Part shown: positions 16,341-25,933 of the stretch, in pieces
Numbering within the stretch: position 1 is the stretch's first letter
Layout of the letters: every line of letters begins with the position of its first letter
Origin: Campylobacter gastrosuis
Lineage (GTDB): Bacteria > Campylobacterota > Campylobacteria > Campylobacterales > Campylobacteraceae
Assembly: GCF_030249845.1 (NCBI RefSeq)
Contig: NZ_JANURM010000012.1
Location: 1 to 53,800, forward strand
DNA length: 53,800 nt
Direction of reading: 5' to 3'
Translations under genes and position numbers: made by a program
Notes under the pieces: generated by a model
Databases searched by the model: none
Told to the model about the DNA's origin: nothing
What the model saw: the letters and a program-made list of their open reading frames with translations, nothing else

Positions 16341-17651
16341 ATGAAATATCAGCACCTAAAACAGATAGCTTCTTACCTTAATAATTTTAAAAAAATCACG
16401 AGCATAAAACGGCTAAATGATATGCTACTTTGTATCTGTTTTGATAGGCGAATGCTCTTTTTTGACCTTGCAAAATCTGGCTCAAAAATTTACAAATTTG
16501 ACGATTTTAAGGCGATAAAAGAGTATAACGCCCCGTTTGATAATATCTGCAAAAAACGCCTAAATAACGCAAATTTAATCTCGTGTGAATGCCTTAAAAA
16601 TAATAGAATTTTGCGTTTTGATTGTGTTTTAAATGGCTCTTATAAAAGCGTAAAAACCACGCTTTTTTTAGAATTTACAGGTCGCTTTACAAACGCAATA
16701 ATCACCGATGAAAACGGCGTGATTTTAGAAGCACTTCGCCACACGACTAACGATAGAAAGGTGCAAGTTGGCGAAATTTTAAAGCCACTTGGCGAGTTTG
16801 AAATAAGAGAAAAACAAGTTGATGAGATTGTAAATTTTGATGAGTTTTTTAAGGCTGAGTTTGAGATTTTAAACGCTCAAAATTTAGCAAATTTAAAGGC
16901 GATAAAATTAGCATCGGTTGAGAAAAAATTAGAGATTTTAAACGAAAATTTTAACGCCCTTAAAAACGAAGATGAGCTAAGAAAACAGAGCGAAATTTTA
17001 CGCCAAAAGGCAAGCATTTTACTTGCAAATTTAAGCAATTTAAATGAATTTGAGCGAAATTTCACCCTTTTTGATTTTGAAAATAAGGCTGTAAATTTTA
17101 GCCTTGATGATACGCCAAAAAACTGCGCAAATGGCTTTTTTAACAGGGCAAAAAAGCTAACCCAAAAGGCAAATAACATAAACATTGAGCGTGAGAATTT
17201 AGCCCAAAAAATCGGCTTTTATGAGAGTTTAAAAAGACTTTTATTAAACGCAAAAAGCACAAATGAGCTTGAAATTTTAAGCCCAAAAATAAAGCAAAAA
17301 AGGCGTGAGGGTTTAGAAAATCAGAATGTTAAAAATTTCTACATAAAAGAGTTTAAAATTTCAATCGGTAGAAACGAACAGGGCAATGTTTGGCTCTTAA
17401 AAAATTCAAAAAAAGATGATATTTGGTTTCATTTAAAGGACTTGCCAAGCCCACACGTAATCGTAAAGACAAATAAGAGTAAAATTGATGATGAAATTTT
17501 AGAATTTGCCGCTAAAATCTGCCTAAATTTTAGCAACGTAAATCAGGGCAGATACGAGATAGACTACACAAAACGTGAAAATGTAAAGATAATAAACGGC
17601 GCAAATGTAAATTATATTAATTTTAAGACGATAATACTTAACAAATTTTAA
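16341..17651 (+). CDS. NFACT family protein (RqcH/Rqc2-like; fibronectin-binding-like)
   Basis: NFACT proteins bind tRNA and stalled 50S-peptidyl-tRNA complexes and, in bacterial RqcH, add Ala tails in ribosome quality control; older annotations call them fibronectin-binding. The N-terminal NFACT-N part (LFLEFTGRFTNAIITDENGVILEALRHT) has the family's E-x-x-GR-x-N sequence. A coiled-coil middle follows (about residues 185-320), then the C-terminal NFACT-R domain (SIGRNEQGNVWLLKNSKKDDIWFHLKDLPSPHVIV). The 436 residues are short against RqcH (about 570), as in C. jejuni Cj1349c. An extended -10 (TGCTATAAT, about 16310-16318) precedes the gene. It heads the conserved Cj1349c-Cj1344c block. Confidence 0.87.
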   Translation: MKYQHLKQIASYLNNFKKITSIKRLNDMLLCICFDRRMLFFDLAKSGSKIYKFDDFKAIKEYNAPFDNICKKRLNNANLISCECLKNNRILRFDCVLNGSYKSVKTTLFLEFTGRFTNAIITDENGVILEALRHTTNDRKVQVGEILKPLGEFEIREKQVDEIVNFDEFFKAEFEILNAQNLANLKAIKLASVEKKLEILNENFNALKNEDELRKQSEILRQKASILLANLSNLNEFERNFTLFDFENKAVNFSLDDTPKNCANGFFNRAKKLTQKANNINIERENLAQKIGFYESLKRLLLNAKSTNELEILSPKIKQKRREGLENQNVKNFYIKEFKISIGRNEQGNVWLLKNSKKDDIWFHLKDLPSPHVIVKTNKSKIDDEILEFAAKICLNFSNVNQGRYEIDYTKRENVKIINGANVNYINFKTIILNKF

Positions 17652-17660
17652 GGGGGAGTT

Positions 17661-17984
17661 ATGTCAATATCGCCTATTTCAAATGTAAATTTCATAAACC
17701 AAAACGCACCAGTGGTTTCACAAACTCACGCAAATAATCAGGCTAGATTTGATTTGCAAAACTCAATGGCACTTCAAATGGCAACAGAGATAAAAGACGA
17801 AATTGCCGAGCTTAGACCTGCTGAGGAGACCTATAAAATAGACCCAGAACACCAGCACGAAAAGCACAAAAACGAGCAAAATGAGCAAAAAAATGCCAAA
17901 AATGATGAGCAAAATGAACAGATAAATGATGAGCAAAATGAGCAAAACGTTGATGAGGTTTATCATTTAGACATTAAAATTTAG
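17661..17984 (+). CDS. Small hydrophilic protein with Asn/Glu/Gln repeats
   Basis: The function is unknown. The position corresponds to C. jejuni Cj1348c, a putative coiled-coil protein between the NFACT gene and cdsA. The 107 residues include a conserved-looking middle (RFDLQNSMALQMATEIKDEIAELRPAEE) and a low-complexity C-terminal half built from NEQ/DEQNEQ units, encoded by a GAGCAAAATGA-type micro-repeat (about 17871-17946) that may vary in copy number. GGGGGAG lies just before ATG. The end DEVYHLDIKI looks ordered. Confidence 0.75.
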   Translation: MSISPISNVNFINQNAPVVSQTHANNQARFDLQNSMALQMATEIKDEIAELRPAEETYKIDPEHQHEKHKNEQNEQKNAKNDEQNEQINDEQNEQNVDEVYHLDIKI

Positions 17985-18050
17985 CCCATTTTTTGGCAAA
18001 TATAAGCTAATTTTAGCTAAAATCGCAAAATTCATCTAATGGAGGGCTTT

Positions 18051-18785
18051 ATGAAAACACGTATCATTACCGGCGTCGCAATGTTTCTAGCCATTTTAGT
18101 TATATTTTTAATCAACAGCTACGTTTTAAATTTCTTTATTCTTGGCGTGGTTTTATTTCTTGCATTTAACGAAGCAGCCGCACTTTACGGGCTTGAAAAT
18201 CGTAAAAATTTAGCATTTATCGCACTTGCGTTTTACTCGCTTGCATTTTTTACAAATCCCGTTTATATCGCTATTTTAGCCATTTTAATCATCGTTTCGT
18301 TTTTAGCTCACGTTAGGGCTGAAAATTTAAACATCATCTTGCCATTTATCTACCCAGCCGTGCCTGTTTTTATGATTTGGGCTGTGTATTCTGAGTATGG
18401 TTTAGCTTACCTTGTTTGGCTTATTTTAGCCGTTGTTGCAAGCGATAGTGGTGCTTATTTTGTTGGTAAAAAATATGGCAAAATCCCATTTTCAAAAAGC
18501 TCGCCAAACAAGACAAAAGAGGGCGTTTTAGGCGGACTTTTTTTAGGGACGATAATTGGCTCAATGTGCGGATATTACATAATTGACGGCATTTTTCACG
18601 TTGTAATTACTAGCTTTTTAATCTGTGCTTTTGGCGTTTGGGGCGACCTTTTTGAGAGCTATTTAAAGCGAAAAGCAGATGTAAAAGACAGCGGGAATTT
18701 ACTGCCCGGACACGGCGGTATGCTTGATAGGATTGATGGATATTTATTTGGCGCACCAGCTCTACTTTGGGCGATGTCGTGGTAA
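18051..18785 (+). CDS. cdsA: Phosphatidate cytidylyltransferase
   Basis: CdsA makes CDP-diacylglycerol from phosphatidate and CTP for phospholipid synthesis in the inner membrane. The 244-residue protein has about seven membrane segments. It has the family signature near the C-terminus (GVWGDLFESYLKRKADVKDSGNLLPGHGGMLDRIDG) and the SDSGAYFVGKKYGK ... SSPNKTKEG motif. I take ATG 18051, because GGAGGG (18040-18045) upstream of it is a Shine-Dalgarno; ATG 18039 would overlap that site. It overlaps dxr by 7 bp. Confidence 0.95.
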   Translation: MKTRIITGVAMFLAILVIFLINSYVLNFFILGVVLFLAFNEAAALYGLENRKNLAFIALAFYSLAFFTNPVYIAILAILIIVSFLAHVRAENLNIILPFIYPAVPVFMIWAVYSEYGLAYLVWLILAVVASDSGAYFVGKKYGKIPFSKSSPNKTKEGVLGGLFLGTIIGSMCGYYIIDGIFHVVITSFLICAFGVWGDLFESYLKRKADVKDSGNLLPGHGGMLDRIDGYLFGAPALLWAMSW

Positions 18786-19858
18786 TATTAGGCTCAACTG
18801 GATCAATTGGCACAAACACGCTTGGGCTTTGTAGTAAGCAAAATTTAGATATTGAGGCGTTAAGCTGTGCTTCAAATATTTCGCTTTTAAACGAGCAAAT
18901 TGCAAAATTTCGCCCAAAATTTGTCTGTATCGGCGATAAAAATTTAAAAAAAGATGTAAAGCACGAGCGCGTCTTTGTCGGCGAGGACGGACTGCTTGAA
19001 ATGCTAACGCTTACAAAGTCTAAAAAGGTCGTAAATTCTCTGGTTGGATTTGCTGGATTAAAGCCTAGTTTTTTAGCTCAAAAGCTTGGCAAAACCCTTG
19101 CTTTGGCAAACAAAGAGAGTCTTGTTGTTGGCGGTAAATTTCTTGATACGAGCAAAATTTTAGCCATTGACAGCGAGCATTTTGGGCTAAATTTTTTGCT
19201 TAAAAAAAGCCCAAAAATTAAAAAACTAATCATCACAGCAAGTGGCGGTGCGTTTTATAAAACCCCGCTAAAAGCCCTAAAATACGCCACGCCAAGCGAT
19301 GCCCTAAAACACCCAAACTGGCAAATGGGCAGTAAAATCACGATTGATAGTGCAAGTATGGCAAATAAGCTTTTTGAGGTGCTTGAAGCTTACTGGCTTT
19401 ATGGGGTTAGCAATATTGAAGCGGTCATTGAGCCAAGCTCTATGATTCACGCTCTAATTGAGTTTATTGACGGCTCAACTACGGCTCACATTTGTGGGAC
19501 AAATATGCGTCTAGCTATCGCTCACGCCGTGCTTGATAGGGTTGATGAGGTTTTGCCTAGCGTGGATTTACTTAGCTTAAAACCGCTAAAATTTTATCCC
19601 ATAAATTTAAAAAAATATCCGATTTTTTCAATCAAAGATGAGCTTTTAAACAGCCCGGATTTAGGCGTGATAATAAACGCTGTAAATGAGGTCGCTGTCT
19701 TTGCGTTTTTAAAAAATGAGTGTGCGTTTTTAGATATTTCAAAGGCGGTGCTATCGGCGTTTAAGCGATTTAGGGATATTAAAATTTCAAACACAGATGA
19801 GCTATTTTTAGCCGATGTTGAGGCTAGAAATTTCGCAAAAAAACTATTAAAATTATAA
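18779..19858 (+). CDS. dxr: 1-deoxy-D-xylulose 5-phosphate reductoisomerase
   Basis: Dxr converts DXP to MEP with NADPH, the second step of the MEP isoprenoid pathway (cytosolic). The nucleotide-binding start MVILGSTGSIGTNTLG matches C. jejuni Dxr and fixes the start at GTG 18779 (TTG 18767 would add four residues). Other motifs: ALANKESLVVGG, AIDSEHFGLNFLL (metal Asp/Glu), ITASGGAFYKTPL, HPNWQMGSKITIDSASMANKLFE (metal Glu), and LGVIINAVNEVAVFAFL. Length 359. The start lies inside cdsA, implying coupling. Confidence 0.96.
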   Translation: MVILGSTGSIGTNTLGLCSKQNLDIEALSCASNISLLNEQIAKFRPKFVCIGDKNLKKDVKHERVFVGEDGLLEMLTLTKSKKVVNSLVGFAGLKPSFLAQKLGKTLALANKESLVVGGKFLDTSKILAIDSEHFGLNFLLKKSPKIKKLIITASGGAFYKTPLKALKYATPSDALKHPNWQMGSKITIDSASMANKLFEVLEAYWLYGVSNIEAVIEPSSMIHALIEFIDGSTTAHICGTNMRLAIAHAVLDRVDEVLPSVDLLSLKPLKFYPINLKKYPIFSIKDELLNSPDLGVIINAVNEVAVFAFLKNECAFLDISKAVLSAFKRFRDIKISNTDELFLADVEARNFAKKLLKL

Positions 19859-19867
19859 GGGGACTTT

Positions 19868-21106
19868 GTGCAAAAATATGAGGGCTATAAATTTAGCCTA
19901 AAAGATAGCCTTGTAGGCGTTCAATTTTTATTCGTAGCCTTTGGTGCTTTGGTTTTAGTGCCGATTTTAACGGGACTTGACCCAAGTGTGGCTCTATTTA
20001 CAGCAGGGCTTGGCACACTTGCTTTTCAGATAATCACTCGCAAAAACGTCCCTCCGATATTCTTAGCAAGTTCGTTTGCATTTATCGCACCTTTGCAGTT
20101 TTCAATCTCTCAGTGGGGCGTGGCAGCGACTATGGGCGGGGTCGTGGCAGCTGGACTTTTTTATGTGGCTTTAAGCTTTTTAATCAGGCTAAAAGGCGAA
20201 GGATTTTTGCATAAACTGCTCCCACCAGTGGTCGTTGGCCCAGTGATTATGACAATTGGACTTATCTTATCCCCAGCTGCTGTAAATATGGCAATGGGCA
20301 AGGGCAGCGAAGCCTACACGCAAACAGAGGCGATGATAGTGGCGTTTGTGTCGCTAATTTGCACCATTATTGTGATGATGATTGGGCGTGGAATTTTTAG
20401 GTTAATACCGATTTTATTTGGAATTTTTTGCGGTTATGTTTTGGCATTTTTTATGGGTATGGTGGATTTTAGCGGTGTTTATAACGCCCAGTGGTTTGCC
20501 TTGCCAAATTTTGTAGCACCAAAATTTGAAATGGCTGCGATTTTATTTATGATACCAATCGCCATTGCCCCAGCAATTGAGCATATCGGCGATATGCTAA
20601 CTATCTCAAACGTTACAAAAGAGAATTTCTTAAAAAATCCGGGGCTTAAAAGCACACTTCTTGGCGACGGCGTGGCGACAAGCCTTGCTGGGCTTTTTGG
20701 TGGCCCGCCAAACACGACTTATTCAGAGGTTACTGGTGCGGTTAGTATCACAAAGGCTTACAACCCAGCCATTATGACTTGGACAGCAATAACCGCTATC
20801 GTGCTTGCGTTTATCGGTAAGCTTGGCGCATTTTTAGGCACGATACCAGCGCCAGTTATTGGTGGGATTATGCTACTTTTATTTGGCATTATCGCAAGTG
20901 TCGGTATGCAAATGCTAGTTAAACACGAAGTTGATATGGCAAATCCAAAAAATATGATTATTGTTGCGTTAATCTTTGTCTTTGCGATCGGCGGTATGAT
21001 TATTGATTTAGAATTTGTTAGATTTTCAGGCATCGGACTTGGTGCTATTGTTGGCATTGTGCTAAATTTAGCCCTGCCAGATGTCAAACATTACGACGGA
21101 TATTAA
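19868..21106 (+). CDS. uraA: Uracil permease (NCS2/UraA family)
   Basis: This is an inner-membrane nucleobase:proton symporter with 14 membrane segments in two inverted repeats. The substrate-site glutamates of UraA appear in APAIEHIGDML and FGGPPNTTYSEVTGAVSITK, and the latter sequence is the uracil-type NCS2 signature (xanthine/urate porters carry QNNGV-type motifs). The GTG start at 19868 follows GGGGACTTT. The gene sits inside the block that is continuous in C. jejuni (dxr-pgp1), so it is an insertion relative to that order. Length 412. Confidence 0.9.
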   Translation: MQKYEGYKFSLKDSLVGVQFLFVAFGALVLVPILTGLDPSVALFTAGLGTLAFQIITRKNVPPIFLASSFAFIAPLQFSISQWGVAATMGGVVAAGLFYVALSFLIRLKGEGFLHKLLPPVVVGPVIMTIGLILSPAAVNMAMGKGSEAYTQTEAMIVAFVSLICTIIVMMIGRGIFRLIPILFGIFCGYVLAFFMGMVDFSGVYNAQWFALPNFVAPKFEMAAILFMIPIAIAPAIEHIGDMLTISNVTKENFLKNPGLKSTLLGDGVATSLAGLFGGPPNTTYSEVTGAVSITKAYNPAIMTWTAITAIVLAFIGKLGAFLGTIPAPVIGGIMLLLFGIIASVGMQMLVKHEVDMANPKNMIIVALIFVFAIGGMIIDLEFVRFSGIGLGAIVGIVLNLALPDVKHYDGY

Positions 21107-21111
21107 AATTT

Positions 21112-22413
21112 ATGGAGAGAAATTTGAGATTTTTTGTAGCTTTTTTTATGATTTTTATTGCGAGTTTAAACGCAAATAACCTTGATTTTGCCTTTATCAA
21201 AAAGGGCACACCAAGCGATAACACAATGCTTTTAATAGGCGGTATTCAAGGCGATGAGCCGGGCGGATTTTTAGCCGCTAGTATCGTGGCTACTGATTAT
21301 AATATCACGCAAGGTAGCCTTTGGGTCGTGCCAAACTTAAATTTTCCAAGCATAATCCAAAGAGCGCGCGGCACAAAGGGCGATATGAACCGCAAATTCG
21401 CACACGTTGATGTAAACGACCCAGATTATAAAGCCGTGATAAATATCAAAAAAATCATCAGTGATAAAAATGTATCTTTGGTGCTAAATTTACACGATGG
21501 TAGCGGATTTTACAGCGATACATACGTAAATGCCGACATAAATCCCAAAAAATGGGGTAGCACCTGCATAATTGACCAAGCTAGGCTTGAAGGCGCGAAA
21601 TATCCGGATTTAATCGGCATTGCAAGTAAAATCAAAGACACGCTAAATACGAAAATTTTAAACAGCTCACACACTTATCACGTAAAAAACACAAAGACTG
21701 CCGAGGGCGATTTAGAGATGTTAAAATCGCTAACTTACTATGCTGTAACGCAAAATAAATCGGCATTTGCAAACGAAGCTAGTAAAAATTTAAACGCCGA
21801 GGAGCGGACATTTTATCATCTGGTGGCGATTGAGGAGTATATGCGAATTGTCGGCATTAAATTTACTCGCCCCTTTGAGCTAAACGTCAAAAATGTAAAA
21901 AAAGCGATAGAAAAAGAGATACGACTTAGCTTTTTTGATGATATGTTTGTGCTAAATTTAATGGATATGAGGCCAAATCTAAACTACATACCGCTAAAAA
22001 AGGGCAGCCAGCCACTTTATAGCTCATCAAATCCGCTTGTAGCCGTGATAAAAGACAGCAACGGCTATAAGGTGCAATACGGCAACCGCTTTGTTACAAG
22101 GCTGGTGCCACAATACTTTGACTACGCAAAACAGGTTGATTTTATCAATGTTTTTGTTGATGGCAGACAGATAAAAATCAAAAGTGGCGATAAAATTCAG
22201 GTTAAACACTTTTTTAACATTGAGCGAAAAAACGGCATAAGAGCAAATGTCATCGGATACGGCTCTGGGCTTGATGAGAGCGAGGAGAATATCTACAAAA
22301 AAAATATGATGAGTCGCTACTCGGTGGATAAATCTGGCAAAATTTACAGGGTTGAGCTTTACGAGACGCCAAGCAATAAATTTGCAGGTATGTTTTTGGT
22401 TGAATTTTTATGA
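21112..22413 (+). CDS. pgp1: Peptidoglycan DL-carboxypeptidase Pgp1 (M14-type)
   Basis: Pgp1 trims tripeptides to dipeptides in the periplasmic peptidoglycan and is needed for helical cell shape in C. jejuni. A signal peptide occupies residues 1-21 (SLNA-NN). Pgp1's unusual zinc set is present at the same numbers: Gln46 and Glu49 in GGIQGDEPGG (QxxE in place of the M14 HxxE) and His128 in LVLNLHDGSGFY. The last 200 residues form the family's all-beta C-terminal domains. ATG 21112 has no ribosome site; TTG 21124, behind GGAGAG, is a reasonable alternative start. It overlaps tsaD by 4 bp (ATGA). Confidence 0.93.
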   Translation: MERNLRFFVAFFMIFIASLNANNLDFAFIKKGTPSDNTMLLIGGIQGDEPGGFLAASIVATDYNITQGSLWVVPNLNFPSIIQRARGTKGDMNRKFAHVDVNDPDYKAVINIKKIISDKNVSLVLNLHDGSGFYSDTYVNADINPKKWGSTCIIDQARLEGAKYPDLIGIASKIKDTLNTKILNSSHTYHVKNTKTAEGDLEMLKSLTYYAVTQNKSAFANEASKNLNAEERTFYHLVAIEEYMRIVGIKFTRPFELNVKNVKKAIEKEIRLSFFDDMFVLNLMDMRPNLNYIPLKKGSQPLYSSSNPLVAVIKDSNGYKVQYGNRFVTRLVPQYFDYAKQVDFINVFVDGRQIKIKSGDKIQVKHFFNIERKNGIRANVIGYGSGLDESEENIYKKNMMSRYSVDKSGKIYRVELYETPSNKFAGMFLVEFL

Positions 22414-23408
22414 TTTTAGCCATTGAAAGTAGCTGTGATGATAGCTCGGTAGCACTTTATGATATTAAAAATTTAAGGCTAATCTATCACAAAAAAATCT
22501 CGCAAGATGCAGAGCATTCTAGCTTTGGCGGTGTGGTGCCAGAGCTTGCAGCTAGGCTTCACACAAAGGCTCTGCCAGAGCTTTTAAATGAAGTTAAGCC
22601 GTATTTTGGGGAGATTAGAGCAGTTGCTGTAACAAATGAGCCCGGACTTAGCGTGAGTTTGGTCGGCGGTGTGGCAATGGCTAAGAGTTTAAGCGTGGCT
22701 TTAAATGTGCCGTTAATCGCTGTAAATCACCTAGCTGGGCATATTTATTCGCTATTTTTAGATAGCGAGATTACCTTGCCACTTGGGGTTTTGCTAGTTT
22801 CTGGCGGACATACAATGGTGCTTGAAATTTCAAACGATAAGAGCGTGAAAATTTTGGCAAAAACGAGCGATGATAGCTTTGGCGAGAGCTTTGATAAGGT
22901 CGCTAAAATGCTAAATTTAGGCTATCCGGGCGGTGCTGTGGTGCAGGAGTTCGCCCTAAAATCAAAACGTAAAGACCGCTTTAAACTGCCAATCCCACTT
23001 CTTGGCGATAAAAGGCTTGAATATAGCTTTTCTGGGCTTAAAAACGCCGTTAGGCTTGTCGTAGAAGGGCTTGGCGATTTTAGCGATGATGATGTGGCTG
23101 ATATTTGTTACGCCTTTGAAAACGCAGCTTGTGCACACATTATGGATAAGCTAAAACGCATTTTTGATGAGCGAAAATTTGCAAATTTTGGCGTTGTTGG
23201 CGGTGCGAGTGCAAATCTAAATTTACGCTCGCAAATTAGCACACTTTGCGATAAACACGGCTCAAAACTGCTCTTAGCACCGCTTAGCTTTTGTGCTGAT
23301 AATGCAGCGATGATAGCGCGTGCTGGACGTGAGAAATACCTAAAAGGCGAGTTTATCACTCATCAAAATTTACAAATCAGCCCACGAAGTAGTGAAATTT
23401 TAATTTAA
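22410..23408 (+). CDS. tsaD: tRNA N6-adenosine threonylcarbamoyltransferase TsaD
   Basis: TsaD transfers threonylcarbamoyl to A37 of ANN-decoding tRNAs with TsaB and TsaE (cytosolic, essential in most bacteria). Motifs: AIESSCDDSSVALYD (ASKHA phosphate loop), HSSFGGVVPELAAR, HLAGHIYSLF (metal HxxxH), LVSGGHTMVLEI, GESFDKVAKMLNLGYPGG, and FADNAAMIARAG-like CADNAAMIARAG. Length 332 is normal. ATGA overlap with pgp1 shows coupling; it ends the C. jejuni-like block. Confidence 0.96.
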   Translation: MILAIESSCDDSSVALYDIKNLRLIYHKKISQDAEHSSFGGVVPELAARLHTKALPELLNEVKPYFGEIRAVAVTNEPGLSVSLVGGVAMAKSLSVALNVPLIAVNHLAGHIYSLFLDSEITLPLGVLLVSGGHTMVLEISNDKSVKILAKTSDDSFGESFDKVAKMLNLGYPGGAVVQEFALKSKRKDRFKLPIPLLGDKRLEYSFSGLKNAVRLVVEGLGDFSDDDVADICYAFENAACAHIMDKLKRIFDERKFANFGVVGGASANLNLRSQISTLCDKHGSKLLLAPLSFCADNAAMIARAGREKYLKGEFITHQNLQISPRSSEILI

Positions 23409-23417
23409 GGTATAAAT

Positions 23418-24879
23418 ATGCTATTTAACTCATACGAATTTATATTTTTATTTTTGCCAGTTGCATTTTTTGGCTATTTTTTGCTAAATAAATTTGGCAA
23501 ACACGTGCTTTCAAAGTGTTTTTTGGTTGGCTGTTCGCTTGTGTTTTATAGTGTTTTTAACGTGCTTTATCTGCCTTTGATTTTAGGTTCAATGGCGTTT
23601 AATTACGCAGTTAGTTTGAAATTTAATGCCGTTAAAAATAAAAAATCGTTGCTCATTTTTGGCATTATGTCAAATATTGCAATGCTTGGATATTTTAAGT
23701 ATTCTGACTTTTTTATTGAGAATTTTAACTTCGTGTTTAGCGCAAATATTAGCCCTTTAAATTTAGTTTTGCCACTTGCGATTTCATTTTTTACCTTTCA
23801 GCAAATTGCATTTTTAGTAGATAGCTATAAGGGCGAGATAAAAGAGCAAAACGTGCTAAATTACGCACTTTTTGTTACGTTTTTCCCACAGCTCATAGCT
23901 GGACCGATTGTTCATCACAAAGAGATGATACCTCAGTTTGCAGATAAGAAAAATTATAAGATAGATTATTTTAATGTTGCGGCTGGAATTTTTATATTTT
24001 CAATTGGACTTTTTAAAAAAGTCGTAATTGCTGATAGTTTGGCGGTTTGGGCAAATGCTGGATTTTCTAGCACATTGGCTTTAAATTTCTTTGAGGCGTG
24101 GCTTACTGCTTTATCTTATACATTTGAGCTTTATTTTGATTTTAGTGGATATGCCGATATGGCAATAGGTCTTGGGCTTATGTTTAACATACTTTTACCA
24201 CAAAATTTCAACTCGCCATACAAGGCTACAAATATTCAAGATTTTTGGCGTAGGTGGCATATGACGCTTAGTAGATTTTTGCGTGATTATGTTTATATTC
24301 CGCTTGGCGGAAATCGTGCGGGGGGGGGGGGGGCGGACACTCGCTAATTTATTCTTAACTTTCTTGCTGGGTGGCATTTGGCACGGTGCTGCTTGGACTT
24401 TTGTAATTTGGGGTGCTTTACACGGAATTGCCATTGTTGTTCATAGACTTTGGCAAAGGCTTGGATACAAACTTCATAAATTTACTGCTTGGGCTATTAC
24501 TTTTGTATTTATAAATGTTACTTGGGTCTTTTTTAGGGCTTCTAGTTTTGAAAATGCACTTAATATTTTAGGAGGTATGTGCGGATTAAATGGTATAAAT
24601 TTGCCTAGAAAATTAGAGCGATTTTTATCATTTTTGGGTGAATTTGGCATAAAATTTGGCAATGTGTTTTCAAATCTAAATGTTATATCAAATGAACTTA
24701 TTTTTATTATTCCAACTTTTTCATTTTTGCTTTTTATCTGCGTTTTTATGAGAAATTCAAACGAAAAAACACTTAGTTTTAGTATGAGTTATAAAACCGC
24801 TATTTTTTGTGCGATTTTGTTTTTTGTTGCCATTTGCAGTTTTAGTGGCGCTAGTGAGTTTTTATATTTTAATTTTTAG
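23418..24879 (+). pseudogene. MBOAT O-acyltransferase, phase-variable, OFF by G14 tract
   Basis: The family (AlgI, DltB, PatA) moves acyl groups across the inner membrane onto polysaccharide or peptidoglycan. The first frame (23418-24347) gives the N-terminal half (PLILGSMAFNY, FFPQLIAGPIVHH, DFSGYADMAIGLG, NIQDFWRRWHMTLSRFLRDYVYIPLGGNR) and then ends in AGGGGADTR-stop. The +1 frame continues with RTLANLFLTFLLGGIWHGAAW, which has the catalytic His, to 24879. The break is the G14 run at 24320-24333. With 13 (or 10 or 16) Gs the gene is one 486-residue protein, so this genome is in the OFF phase rather than truly dead. The pair with the next gene resembles algI/algJ or patA/patB. Confidence 0.9.
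24320..24333. repeat. Homopolymeric G14 phase-variation tract
   Basis: Fourteen consecutive Gs lie inside the MBOAT gene. Slipped-strand mispairing at such tracts is the standard Campylobacter contingency switch. The reading frame is restored at tract lengths of 10, 13 or 16. Confidence 0.93.
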
Positions 24880-24887
24880 GAGCAGAT

Positions 24888-25931
24888 ATGAAATTTAAAA
24901 GATGGATTTTTATATTTTTATGCGTTGGTTTTATCTTTGTTCTTCGTGTGTTTTGTCTGAATTTTACGATAGATATGCTGTTTTTAACAACAAATAAAAA
25001 TCGCTTTAACGAAAAGACAAAAGTTTTTAACGAAAGAGTGCAAAAGAGTAATTTTTTGCTAAATCACACTAAAAAATACGATGCTGTTTTAATAGGGACT
25101 AGCAGATGCTTATATATGCAGTCAGACTTTTTTAGCGGTATGAAAATTTTTAATTATTGTCTTTCTGGTATGGACGCAAGTGAATATAAGCCATATATTG
25201 ACTTTTTTAAAGAGCTAAATGGGACGCCAAAATTTATAGTTTTAAATGCCGACTTTCGCTCAGCTTTTAATCAAGGGAAGTTTGCGTATGATGACCCAAC
25301 ACAGGTGCTAAAAAACGTAAAGGATAAAATTTATAAACTTCAAATGCTTCTTAGTATAAAAAATGCGTTTAACTCTGTATTGCCTATTAAAAATACTGAT
25401 TTTTATGATAGAGAGCTAAATAAATTTGCAGTAGAGCAAAGTGATGAGCTGTTTAAGGAGTATAATAAATCCAATATTGAGGGCTATTTTTTAGATTTTA
25501 CTAAGCGTTGGAATTTTAACGATGAGTATTTTAATCTGTTAAAATCTCTTAAAAATGAGAATAAAACTTCAAAATTTATAGTTTATACGCCACCCATTGC
25601 AGCTGAGCTTTTTGTTACTGAGATGATAAAGGCTAATCAGTTTGAGCGTTATAAAGAGTGGTTTAGGAGTTTGGTTGAAATTTTTGGCGAAGTTTATGCT
25701 TTTATGGATATAAATAGCGTAACTACCGATTTAAGACCGCAAAATTATAAAGAGGTAAGTCATTTTATGCCAAGTGTAAGTCAAATTGTAGCTAAAAAGC
25801 TAACAAAAAATTTTAGTCAAGAGCCAAAAGATTTTGGTGTGATAGTAGATAAAAGCAATATTGAAAGTTTTTTAAACGAGCAAGAAAGAAAGCTAAAAGA
25901 GTATAAATTTATTTTTAGTTATATAAAATAA
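24888..25931 (+). CDS. SGNH-hydrolase-like membrane-anchored protein, partner of the MBOAT gene
   Basis: The 347-residue protein begins with one membrane anchor (residues 5-27) and the rest is probably periplasmic. AVLIGTSRCLYMQ (residues 67-77) resembles the GDS block of AlgJ/DltD/PatB-like SGNH proteins. A strand with VLNADFR follows, and a late SHFMPSVSQIVAKKL could supply the catalytic His. Such partners accept or transfer the acetyl group delivered by the MBOAT protein, so surface-glycan or peptidoglycan O-acetylation is the inferred job. It lies 8 bp after the MBOAT frame with GGAGCAG before ATG. The family is uncertain. Confidence 0.65.
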   Translation: MKFKRWIFIFLCVGFIFVLRVFCLNFTIDMLFLTTNKNRFNEKTKVFNERVQKSNFLLNHTKKYDAVLIGTSRCLYMQSDFFSGMKIFNYCLSGMDASEYKPYIDFFKELNGTPKFIVLNADFRSAFNQGKFAYDDPTQVLKNVKDKIYKLQMLLSIKNAFNSVLPIKNTDFYDRELNKFAVEQSDELFKEYNKSNIEGYFLDFTKRWNFNDEYFNLLKSLKNENKTSKFIVYTPPIAAELFVTEMIKANQFERYKEWFRSLVEIFGEVYAFMDINSVTTDLRPQNYKEVSHFMPSVSQIVAKKLTKNFSQEPKDFGVIVDKSNIESFLNEQERKLKEYKFIFSYIK

Positions 25932-25933
25932 AA

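Noticed and set aside
24283..24879. Separate 198-residue gene after the MBOAT N-terminal half
   Set aside because: Its first residues translate the same DNA as the end of the first frame, and the family sequence continues across the G tract; it is the other half of one gene.
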